64,000 nt of DNA from UBA7396 sp964527685. Lineage in GTDB: Bacteria > Patescibacteriota > Gracilibacteria > BD1-5 > UBA6164. Below are positions 55,241 through 64,000 of this stretch, piece by piece. Positions within the stretch are counted from its first letter, which is position 1; every line of letters begins with the position of its first letter. The notes below the pieces were generated by a model that worked only from the letters and a program-made list of their open reading frames with translations, made no database searches and was not told where the DNA came from. The stretch spans positions 124,001 through 188,000 of the forward strand of contig CAZGOC010000001.1 of assembly GCA_964527685.1 (NCBI GenBank), given 5' to 3'. The translations under genes were made by a program, and so were the position numbers.

Positions 55241-55933
55241 TTACCCTTGTATCTCAAGTCTAATTGAAGGTCACATAGCATTACATACATAAACTGTATT
55301 TACATATTTACCTTTAGATCAAGAAGGTTTTACTTCTTTTACAGTAGCAATAAATTTATCTAGATTTTCTTGTAATTTATCTTTACCAAAAGATAGTTTA
55401 CCAAAAATAGAATGGATATTTCATTGTTTATCAGTTTTGAATTCAAATTTTCAAGCAGCAATTTCTTTTACTATTGAAACTAAATCATCTCAAACTGTTC
55501 AAGTTTTTGGATTTGGCATAAGTCCTTTAGGTCAAAGTACTCTAGCAATTTTTCACATTTGTCTCATCATTGAAGGAGTAGCAACACAAACATCAAAATC
55601 AAGTGGTATATTTCCTAAAGCAATTTCATTAACTAAATCTTCCCCTCAAGCAACAACTGCTCAAGCTTTTTTTAAATCAGTTTCTGAAACAGTATCAGAA
55701 AAAGCACAAACTTTAGTAACTTTACCAGTTCAGTTTGGTAGAGATATAGTAGTTCTAATCATTTGATCAGCATATTTTGGATCCAAATTTAAGTTAAAAT
55801 GAACTTCAACTGTAGGATCAAATTTTACAGTATTTGTTTTTTCAAGTAATTCACAAGCTTCTGCTGTAGAATAAGCTATATCTTGATTTATAAACTCTAT
55901 AGCTTTATTATATTTTTTACCTCTTTTTGCCAT
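55241..55933 (-). CDS. rplA: 50S ribosomal protein L1
   Basis: 230 residues. MAKRGKKYNKAIEFI at the N-terminus, FDPTVEVHFNLNLDPKYADQMIRTTISLPNGTGK and RVLGPKGLMPNPKTGTVGDD are diagnostic. L1 moves the E-site stalk. It stands alone: rplK is not adjacent. Some CPR lineages lack L1, so its presence is informative. Confidence 0.96.
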
Positions 55934-56098
55934 ATTTAATTTGTTAAGTAATAAAGGTAATATCGAATTTTTAAAAATTCTTCCTTTTAAGGCTAGTAGA
56001 TTATATGAAAAAGTTATAAAAAGTAAAAAGTTTTTTTAAAGTTTGATAAATCATTTTAAATTATATAATAAAATTGTATTATATTTTAATAAAAAAAT

Positions 56099-57040
56099 AT
56101 GAAAAAATTAATTATTTTATTGCTTCCGTTGTTTTTGTATTCTTGTTTTTGAGATAGTCAAGAGGTAGAAAATGCTAAAAAAGAGCTATTAAATAACAAT
56201 GAAAATAATAAAGCTTTATTTGATGAAAATCTTGAAAAAAATAATAATTTAGATGAAGATAATAATTTAAATAATATAAAAGAAGAGAAAAAAGAAAATT
56301 CTTATGAAGTAAATTATTTAACTGATAAATTTTTAGAAGTTAAAGATATAAAAGATATCTCTTCCATTACAGATTGATTTGATATAAATTGAGTTGTAAA
56401 TAATCCAGATATTGACAAAATTATTATTGATTTTGAAAATAAAACTTCATCTTTTCCAAAAGATAGTTATACTTTAAAAACATTTAAAAAATGAGATAAA
56501 ACATTTTTATATAGAGCTTATAAAAAATATGAAACTCTAGATTTTTGAGTAAATAAATATGAAATAAATTGATATGTTTGAGAAAATTTAGTTTCAAAAA
56601 TTGAGATTATAGTAAATATAGAAAAAAATAATTTAAACTCTAACTCTTGAGCTATAATTCCAAATATTTGAGAAGAGAGTGTATTTTCTTGAGATGAAAA
56701 AAGCTTAGATATGCAAAAAATACCTCAACTTGAAAGTATAAATTGTGAAAATATTGATGAATTTTTAAGTACAAATTATACTTGGTATTATTGGAATACT
56801 TGTAGACCGTTATGAGAAAATATTTTTTATGTAAATGTATTGTCTTTATCTTGAGAAAACTATAATTATGAAAGGCTTTATTTAGATACATTAAACAATA
56901 ATTTTGCTAAAATATTACTTGAAACTTGAACTTGAGTATCAAAAGACAATTTAAAAGATAAAAATGATGAATTAAAAACAAAAGAATTTTTAAACCTAGA
57001 AAATATAAATAATTTATTTAAAAAACTAACAACTAATTAA
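56099..57040 (+). CDS. Predicted lipoprotein
   Basis: 313 residues. MKKLIILLLPLFLYSCF has a lipobox-like LYSC with Cys16, followed by an acidic Asn/Glu-rich linker and a Trp-containing beta-rich region. No family recognised. The start of pyrH lies 2 nt after its stop. Confidence 0.7.
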
Positions 57041-57042
57041 TT

Positions 57043-57738
57043 ATGAAAGTATTATTAAAAATATCATGAGAAGCATTACAATGAGAGCATACTCATTGAA
57101 TAGATCCAAAATTTTTAAAATCTCTAGCACTTGAATTAAAAGAAAATTATGATAGAAACATTTCTCTTGCAATAGTTTTGGGATGATGAAATATATTTAG
57201 ATGAATGTCTTGAGCTTCAGAAGGTATGGATAGAACAGCAGCTGATTATATGTGAATGCTTGCAACAATTATGAATGGAATTGCTATGCAAGATGCACTT
57301 GAGTGAGTTTGAATTCCAACAAGACTTATGTCAGCTCTTGATATACCAGAAGTTTGAGAAAAGTATATAAATAGAAGGTGAATAAGGCATATGGAAAAAG
57401 GTAGAATAGTTATATGTGTAGCTTGAACTTGAAATCCATTTTTTACAACAGATACAGCTTGAGTTTTAAGAGCATTAGAGCTTTGATGTGATATGATGAT
57501 AAAAGCAACAAAAGTTGATTGAGTTTATGATAAAGATCCAAAAAAATTTGGAGATGCTATGCTTTATAAAAAACTAACTTATGATGAAGTAATTAAAAGA
57601 GATATAAAAGTAATGGATCAAACTTGATTTGCACTTGCAAAAGAATGAAAATTAAAATTAAAAATAGTAAATTTATTTAAAAAACAAGCAATATTAAATG
57701 CAATAAATTGAGATGAATGAACTTTAGTTAGTGAATAA
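57043..57738 (+). CDS. pyrH: UMP kinase
   Basis: 231 residues. LLKISGEALQ, VLGGGNIFRGMSGASEGMDRTAADYMGMLATIMN, and GTGNPFFTTDTAGVLRALELGCDMMIKATKVDGVYDKDPKKFGDA are the PyrH signature motifs. Phosphorylates UMP to UDP. The terminator directly after it ends a two-gene unit. Confidence 0.96.
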
Positions 57739-57770
57739 AAAAGCTTTTAAATAAAGCTTTTTATTTTTTT
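57737..57770 (+). terminator. pyrH terminator
   Basis: AAAAAGCTTT / AAAGCTTTTT hairpin followed by ATTTTTTT, overlapping the stop codon. Confidence 0.85.
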
Positions 57771-57782
57771 AAAATACATAAA

Positions 57783-57809
57783 TTAGCACACAACTACAAA
57801 AAGTGCTAA
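57783..57809. promoter_or_regulatory. CIRCE operator (HrcA binding site)
   Basis: TTAGCACAC-N9-AAGTGCTAA matches the CIRCE consensus TTAGCACTC-N9-GAGTGCTAA, including the exact 9-bp spacer, with two outer mismatches per palindrome. It lies 88 bp upstream of dnaK and 7 bp upstream of the -35 box. Confidence 0.85.
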
Positions 57810-57816
57810 AAAATAT

Positions 57817-57844
57817 TTGACAATAAAAAAAATATAAATATACT
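57817..57844 (+). promoter_or_regulatory. dnaK promoter
   Basis: Consensus TTGACA (57817-57822), 16-bp spacer, TATACT (57839-57844), 53 nt before the start codon. Confidence 0.7.
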
Positions 57845-57897
57845 CTTTTCACAAGAAAGATAAAACTTTCAAAATTTAATATTTAATTTTAAAAAAT

Positions 57898-59799
57898 ATG
57901 TGAAAAATTATATGAATAGACCTTTGAACTACAAACTCAGCTGTTGCTTTTATGGAATGATGAGAAGCAAAAATCATACCAAATCAAGAATGAAATAGAA
58001 CAACTCCTTCTATAGTAGCTACAGCAAAAGATTGAAGTATAATTGTTTGAACTCCAGCAAAAAGACAAGCAATTACAAACCCACTTTGAACTATATTTTC
58101 TGCAAAAAGATTTATTTGAAGAAAGTATGATGAAGTAAAAGATGAAATAGCATCAGTTCCATTTAAAGTTACAAAATGAAGTGATTGAGCTGCTATGATA
58201 GAGTTTAATTGAAAATCAGTTAGACCAGAAGAGATTTGAGCGCATGTGCTTTGAAAATTAAAAGAAGATGCTGAAAAATTTCTTTGAACAAAAGTTACAG
58301 AAGCTGTAGTTACAGTTCCAGCATATTTTAATGATGACCAAAGACAAGCAACTATAAATGCTTGAAAAATTGCTTGACTTGAAATAAAAAGAATTGTAAA
58401 CGAACCAACAGCTGCTGCACTTGCTTATTGAGCTTGAAAATGAAAAAATGAAAAAATTGCAGTTTATGACCTTTGAGGTTGAACTTTTGATATATCTATT
58501 TTAGAATTATCAAGTGAATGAACTTTTGAAGTTTTAGCAACTAACTGAGATACTCATTTAGGTTGAGATGATTTTGATAAAAGAGTACTTGATTATATAG
58601 TTGATGAATTTAGAAAAGAGCAATGAGTTGATTTAAAAAATGATCCAATGGCTTTACAAAGAGTGAGAGATGAAGCAGAAAAAGCAAAAAAAGAATTATC
58701 ATCTACAAGTAGTTATGATATAAATTTACCATATATTACTGTTGATGCCACTTGACCAAAAAATTTAGCAATGACTATTACTAAATCAAAATTTGAAGAA
58801 TTAATTATTGATTTAGTAGAAAAATCATTAAAACCTTGTGAAAAAGTATTAAAAGATAGTTGATTAAAATCAAGCGATTTAAACCAAGTATTACTTGTTT
58901 GATGATCAACTAGAGTTCCTTTAGTTGTAAAAAAAGTTGAAGAATTTTTTGGAAAAAAACCAAATACTTGAATAAATCCAGATGAATCTGTTGCTATGGG
59001 GGCTGCAGTTCAAGCTTGAATTTTAGGTTGAGATGTAACAGATGTATTATTACTTGATGTAACTCCATTATCACTTTCAATTGAAACTATGTGATGAGTT
59101 GCTACAAAAATGATTACAAGAAATACTACAATACCAACTTCAAAATCAGAAACTTTCTCAACAGCTGTAGATAATCAACCATCAGTAGAAATAAATGTAT
59201 TACAATGAGAAAGAGAAATGGCAGTTGATAATAAATCACTTTGAAGATTTATGCTTGATAGTATAGCTCCTGCTCCAAGATGAGTTCCACAAATTGAAGT
59301 TACATTTGATATTGATGCAAACTGAGTATTAAAAGTTAAAGCAAAAGATAAAGGTACAGGGAAAGAACAACATATCACAATAGCTTGATCAACAGGTATG
59401 GATGATAAAGAAGTTGATAGACTTATAAGAGAAGCTGAAAGCAAAAGAGAAGAAGATAAAGCAAAAAAAGAATCAGTTGAATCAAGAAACCATGCAGAAA
59501 GTGCAGTATATCAAGCAGAAAAAACTTTAAATGATAATAAAGATAAAGTTTCAGAGGATAATAAAACACAAGCAGAAAGTTTAATCTCATCACTTAAAGA
59601 AGTATTGTCTAACTCAAGTGCTTCAAAAGATGAACTTGATGAAAAAACTAAGGCTTTAAATGATGTGATGATGAAAATATGACAAGATATTTACTCTAAA
59701 TCTCAAAATACTACATCAGAAACAAAAGAAAGTAATGATTGAGTAGTTGATTGAGAAGTTGAAAGTGATTGAGATTCAAAAAATACATCAAGAGTATAA
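57898..59799 (+). CDS. dnaK: Chaperone DnaK (Hsp70)
   Basis: 633 residues. IIGIDLGTTNSAVA, PAYFNDDQRQ, VYDLGGGTFDISIL, VLLVGGSTRVP and NPDESVAMGAAVQAGIL are the ATPase motifs; LLLDVTPLSLSIETMGG starts the substrate domain, and a helical lid with an acidic tail ends it. Nucleotide-loop glycines are mostly TGA. grpE and dnaJ are not next to it. CIRCE upstream implies HrcA-controlled heat-shock expression. Confidence 0.97.
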
Positions 59800-59802
59800 C
59801 AA

Positions 59803-59834
59803 AAAAATAGCTTCTTATAGAAGCTATTTTTTTT
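59803..59834 (+). terminator. dnaK terminator
   Basis: AAAAATAGCTTCT / AGAAGCTATTTTT hairpin with TAT loop and T run, 3 nt after the stop codon. Confidence 0.9.
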
Positions 59835-59848
59835 ATTATAAATAATTT

Positions 59849-59877
59849 TTGACACATTGTAAAATATATGTTATAAT
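59849..59877 (+). promoter_or_regulatory. Promoter of the 59908-64000 unit
   Basis: Consensus TTGACA (59849-59854), 17-bp spacer, perfect TATAAT (59872-59877), 30 nt before the start codon. The best promoter match in the window. Confidence 0.75.
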
Positions 59878-59907
59878 AATTTATATTTACTTTTTAATAA
59901 AATTATT

Positions 59908-60984
59908 ATGACTACACCAAAAATAAACCTTTCAGCATTAAAAAAAGAAAATAATACATCTTTAAATCAAGATTTAGAAATAAAAAAAGAAGAAGTAATT
60001 GAAGTTAAAGATGAAATTAAAAATGAAATTGTAGAAACAAATAAACCTAAAATAAAAATTTCTTTAAAATGATTAAAAGAAAATATTATAGAAGAAAAAA
60101 AAGAAACTATAAAACAAGATGAATTAATAACTTCTAATGAATTAATAACTTCTGAAGATAATCAAGAAATTGTTTTAGAAAAAAAACAAGAACAACAACT
60201 AGATGAAAAAATAGAAGAAAAAAAAGAAAAAACTACTTTTTCAATAATTGATTGAGATACTCAAGTAAGTGTTTTTAATGAAGAAAAAAATGAAATTTTT
60301 TGAAGTTATAAAGGATCTTTTAGCCATACAAAAGATGAAATTAAAGGAGAAAAAATAACAACAATAGAAGAAAAACAAACTTTAAGTTTAGAACTTCAAA
60401 ATTGAGAAAAAGTAGAAGAAAAAATAAAACTATGAAGTGAAAATATACCTAATTTACAAAAAGAAGTTCAAGATATTTCTTGAGAAACAAATTTAGAAAG
60501 ATATGCTAAATTAAATTCAAATAAAAAATGATTTAAAAAAGTTTTAGTTCCAGTTTTGAGTTTGATGCTTGTTTTGTGATTTAGTATTTGAACTTGACTA
60601 TTTTTAAATAGTAAAAATCTAAAAACAAATGTAGTTGAAAAAAAAGCAATAGAAACTTCTCAACCACAAGAAGTAATAACTCCACAAATAGCGGATACAA
60701 AAGAAGGGCAAACAGAAAAAAATGATGGTAAAATAGAAGAAAATATAGAAGAAATAGAAACAATTCCTCTTGAAATAGAAGAATCTAAAGATCAAATAGA
60801 AGATACAAAAGAAGAAAATATAGAAGAAAATCAATCATTAAATGATTTAAATTTAGATAGTTTATTAAATGAAAATGAATCTACCGATTTTGTCAATGAA
60901 AATAACATTGATACATTAGATAAAAATGTTATAATGAAAGAAAAATTAAGAGAACATTTATTACAAAAATTAAAAAATAATTAG
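59908..60984 (+). CDS. Acidic single-pass membrane protein preceding the PilB-type ATPase
   Basis: 358 residues. Glu/Lys-rich cytoplasmic part (KINLSALKKENN, KPKIKISLKGLKENI), one membrane helix at about 212-235 (VLVPVLSLMLVLGFSIGTGLFL) and an acidic C-terminal part. The short IKISLK-type motifs recur. Its place directly before a pilus-assembly ATPase suggests it docks the motor, perhaps replacing PilN/PilM-like parts; this is inference. No family recognised. Confidence 0.6.
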
Positions 60985-60990
60985 TATAGT

Positions 60991-62205
60991 ATGCAAGATA
61001 TAAATAAAATAAATATTAGAAAAGATATTCGAGATGTTGTAATTTATATTAATGAGTTATTTGATACTGCTATTGAAGAAAATTTTTCTGATATTCATAT
61101 TGAAACAACAAAGGATTTTTTATTTATTAGATGTAGAAAAGACTGAGATTTTGAAATATATGATAAAGTCTCTTTAGAACATCTTTCTACTATAGTTACT
61201 AGATTAAAAGTTTTAGCAAAAGTTAAAATCGATGAAAATAAAAAACCACAAGATTGAAAAATTGTTTATGCATCAGAAAAAATTTGAGAAACTATAGATA
61301 TAAGAGCTTCAACACTTCCAACTATTTATTGAGAAAAAGTAGTTATGAGAGTTTTAAGACAAAATGATAGTTTAATAAATTTAAAATCAATATGACTTTT
61401 TGAAAATAATTTAGAAAAAGTAGAAAATGTTTTAAAAAGTAAATATGGAATTATTTTAGTTGCTTGACCAACTTGAAGTTGAAAATCAACAACATTATTT
61501 TCAATATTAAAACACTTTAACCCTCTTGAGTACAATATTTCTACACTTGAAGATCCAGTTGAATATAATATAGATTATGTAAACCAATCTCAAATAAAAC
61601 CAGAAATTTGATATACTTTTGCATCATGACTCAGAAGTCTAGTAAGACAAGACCCAGATATCATAATGGTTTGAGAAATAAGAGATAAAGAAACAGCTCT
61701 TTTGTCTATAGAAGCAGCTTTAACTTGACATCTTGTTTTATCAACTATACATACAAATTCAGCAGCTGCAACAGTTCAAAGACTTATAAATATGGGGATA
61801 GAACCATTTTTAATAACAAGCTCTGTAAAAATGATTATATCTCAAAGGCTTGTTAAAAAAATTTGTCCTAACTGCAAACAGGTGGAAAATATAAATGAAA
61901 ATCTTAAAGAAAAAGTTAAAAAAGAATTTCAAGATATAATGGACCAAGATGAAATAAATAATTTAACTTTCTATAAATGAGCTTGATGTGATAAATGTAA
62001 TCATACTTGATATACTTGAAGACAATGAGTTCATGAAGTTTTAGTTTTGGGAGAATATTTAGAAAAAGATATTTTAAATATGTCCCCAGCATCTGAAATC
62101 CATAAAGCAGCTGTGAAAGAGTGAATGATTACTATATTACAAGATGCTATATTAAAAGCAGCTATGTGAGAAACTACTTTAGAAGAAGCATTTAAATTAA
62201 TATAA
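60991..62205 (+). CDS. PilB/GspE-type assembly ATPase, short form
   Basis: 404 residues. Walker A AGPTGSGKSTT (from G159; glycines TGA), DPDIIMVGEIRDKETA (Walker B), TGHLVLSTIHTNSA (His box) and the metal-binding CPNC / CDKCNHTGYTGR cysteines are those of PilB/GspE. At 404 residues it lacks the N-terminal MshEN-type domain found in full-length PilB. It should power pilus extension, paired with PilT at 33183. Confidence 0.93.
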
Positions 62206-62208
62206 TCT

Positions 62209-64000
62209 ATGTTTAAGTTTTTTAAGAAAAAGAAAAAAAATATTGATACTTCAGATATAAAAAACTTCAATAATATTTTAAAAATTATTGAAGATTTTAT
62301 TGTTTTTGAAGAGTTTGACAAAGCATCTAAAGCTATTATGGAAATTATTTCTAAAGAAAATGATTCATTTAATTATTATATAGAAAATATAAAAGAAAAA
62401 GAAAAAAATATTGAAATTAAAAAATTTAAAAATAAACTTCAAAAAATAGAAAAATTAAAAATTTTAAATGATAAGAAAAAAAAGGAATATCAAATAAAAT
62501 TTAAACAAAAAAAGCAAAAAGAAGAAATAAAAAATTTAACAAATAAAGTTAATGAATATTTAAAAGAATGAAATTTTGATGAAGCAAATTATTTTGTTAA
62601 TACATATTTAGAAAAAAACTCTTCTGATATAAAAATATTAAATATATGAAATGATCTAAAAAAAACTATAACTAAAGAACTTGAAAAATATAAAGAACAA
62701 AAGAAAAAAGAAATTAAAAAAGATACTTTAAAAGAAGCTCAAGATCTTATTTGAGAGATTACTTTAAGTGATAATGATGTTAAAAAGGAAAAAGGTTCTT
62801 TTTATCAAAATATTAAAAATAAATTTAGTTTTTATTTAGATTTTAAAAAAAGATATAGACAAAAAAAACTTTTAGATGATGTTAACCTATTATTACAAAG
62901 TAAAAAAGAAAAAGATTTAGCAGTAGCAGAGGCTAAATTAAAATTAGTTCATTCTTGAAGCTCTAGAGAAATTAGAGATGAAAAAGTTTCTTGATATGAT
63001 ATTTATTGAAAAATACTTTGAGCTGATAAAGTTACTTGAGATAGTTTAGGACTTTCAAATAATAAAAAAGATCATATATTTTTTATTTGAGATGCAACTT
63101 GACATGGGATAAAGGCTTGATTTACTATATGACAATTAAATAAATATTTTTGAGATTTGTCTAAAAAATTAAAACTTGAAAATCTTGTAATGGAAATAAA
63201 CAATTTATTAAAACAAGATTTAAAAAGTTGAAATTTTATTACATCAATATTTTTCAATATAAATGATGAAGAAAAAAATAAAATTTCTTTTGTTTGAATG
63301 TGACATGAGCCTATGTTTGTATATAGAAATTCTACAAAGGATGTTGAAAAAATAATTCCAGGATGACTTGCTTCTTGAATAAGAATTATAAAAGAAATTA
63401 TTCAAGTTAAGAAAAAAGAAATTATTTTAAACGATGGAGATATATTGATTGCATATACTGACTGAATAGTTGAAGCAAAAAATTTGGATTGAGAAATGTA
63501 TTCTATTGATAGGATTTGAAGAAAATTAAAAGAATTTTCAATATCTAAAAATAGTTGAATTGAGGAAATATATGAAAAATTTTTGCTTGATTTAAAAAAT
63601 TTTACTTGATGAAAATGAAATTATTTAGACGATGTAACTATATTATTATTAAAAAGAAATAAAAATAAAGATATATTACAAACAAATACTCAAGTAGAAG
63701 AATTGTTATTAAAACAAAATATAGATAAAAAATATAAAAAGAAATTTTTATGAAAAACACTTGAAGAAATAAGATGAGAAATAGAAAAATCTCAAAAAGA
63801 AAATGCTTTAAAAAATATTATTAAATCGCTTGACTTGCTTTATACTACCTGAGAATTAACTAAATTAAAAACTGAATCAATTAGATATATTAAAGAGTGA
63901 TATATACATAAAAAAATAAATTTTTATTTGAAAAAAGCAATAGATAATGAAAGTATTTTTAAACAAAAACAAAAAAATCAAAAAATAAGAGATAAGTATC
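62209..64000 (+). CDS. Coiled-coil protein with SpoIIE-type PP2C phosphatase domain, right edge truncated
   Basis: Open for 597 codons with no stop before the window ends. Residues 1-240 are highly charged and helical (coiled-coil-like). From about 265 a SpoIIE/PP2C domain follows: IFFIGDATGHGIKAGF (D295), FVGMGHEPMFVYRN, ILIAYTDGIVEAKN (D418) and LDDVTILLLKR at its end. Dephosphorylates Ser/Thr, often anti-anti-sigma or regulatory proteins. It lies 3 nt after the pilus ATPase, suggesting control of pilus function. Confidence 0.85.

Noticed and set aside
60581..60834. Hydrophobic minus-strand reading frames
   Set aside because: Mirror image of the acidic Glu/Lys-rich coding sequence of the membrane protein at 59908-60984.
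1..64000. CRISPR arrays or insertion sequences
   Set aside because: No regularly spaced repeats and no transposase motifs or terminal inverted repeats were seen.

Overview
The window comes from a very AT-rich bacterium that reads UGA as glycine (genetic code 25). This points to the Gracilibacteria (BD1-5) / Absconditabacteria (SR1) branch of the Candidate Phyla Radiation. The evidence is internal. Almost every long gene runs through in-frame TGA, and those TGAs fall on invariant glycines: the P-loops of PilT and PilB, the DnaK phosphate loops, the SpoIIE-type GDxxGHG motif, the prepilin cleavage glycine, and ribosomal-protein glycines. TGG stays tryptophan. All genes below are called with TGA=Gly and only TAA/TAG as stops, so most are several times longer than standard-code ORFs. 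Good Shine-Dalgarno sites are scarce. Many upstream regions carry plain sigma70-like boxes (TTGACA or TTGCAA, 16-17 bp, TATAAT-like).

Layout. 1-4365 (-): C-terminally truncated giant secreted surface protein. 4530-5825 (+): trigger factor. 5907-14838 (-): 19-gene S10/spc ribosomal-protein operon from rplC to rplO, without rpsJ at the head and without rpmD, with its own promoter and a structured leader. 15086-27705 (-): 14-gene surface-glycan cluster with five GT4-like glycosyltransferases, an acyltransferase-3 membrane protein, PIG-L deacetylase, WbqC, a hexapeptide acetyltransferase, a methyltransferase, a FemAB/GNAT-like protein, an HprK-like kinase with a nucleotidyltransferase-like partner, and an aldose epimerase. 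27736-28252 (-): broken toxin-antitoxin module that keeps its promoter/operator. 28336-31057 (-): DUF4143 ATPase, rlmE, VanY-type carboxypeptidase.

31133-39919 (+): earP, a surface protein with a possible sorting signal, pilT, dcd, a peptidoglycan amidase, a prepilin and minor-pilin-like genes, and an RluA-type pseudouridine synthase. 40112-42367 (-): pnp. 42474-44417 (+): a protein with a divergent GGDEF motif. 44446-45053 (-): tRNA-Thr, tRNA-Tyr, tRNA-Leu and rpmE, probably one transcript. 45230-46594 (-): obg. 46794-46993 (+): an unrecognised structured RNA of two large hairpins with complementary 26-nt loops, directly upstream of an EcoRI-type adenine methyltransferase and a DUF262-HNH nuclease, which form a candidate defence pair. 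49279-53891 (+): ruvC, an M23 peptidase, smpB, sufS, a GNAT-like gene and a ligand-poor SufU-like gene. 53918-55099 (-): unknown gene. 55241-55933 (-): rplA. 56099-64000 (+): a lipoprotein, pyrH, CIRCE-controlled dnaK, a membrane protein, a PilB-type ATPase and a SpoIIE-type phosphatase that runs off the right edge.

The picture is of a reduced, probably host-attached cell investing in its surface: a giant adhesin-like protein, glycan decoration, wall hydrolases and type IV pilus motors. The strongest candidates for something undescribed are the kissing-loop RNA upstream of the methyltransferase/DUF262-HNH pair and that pair itself.
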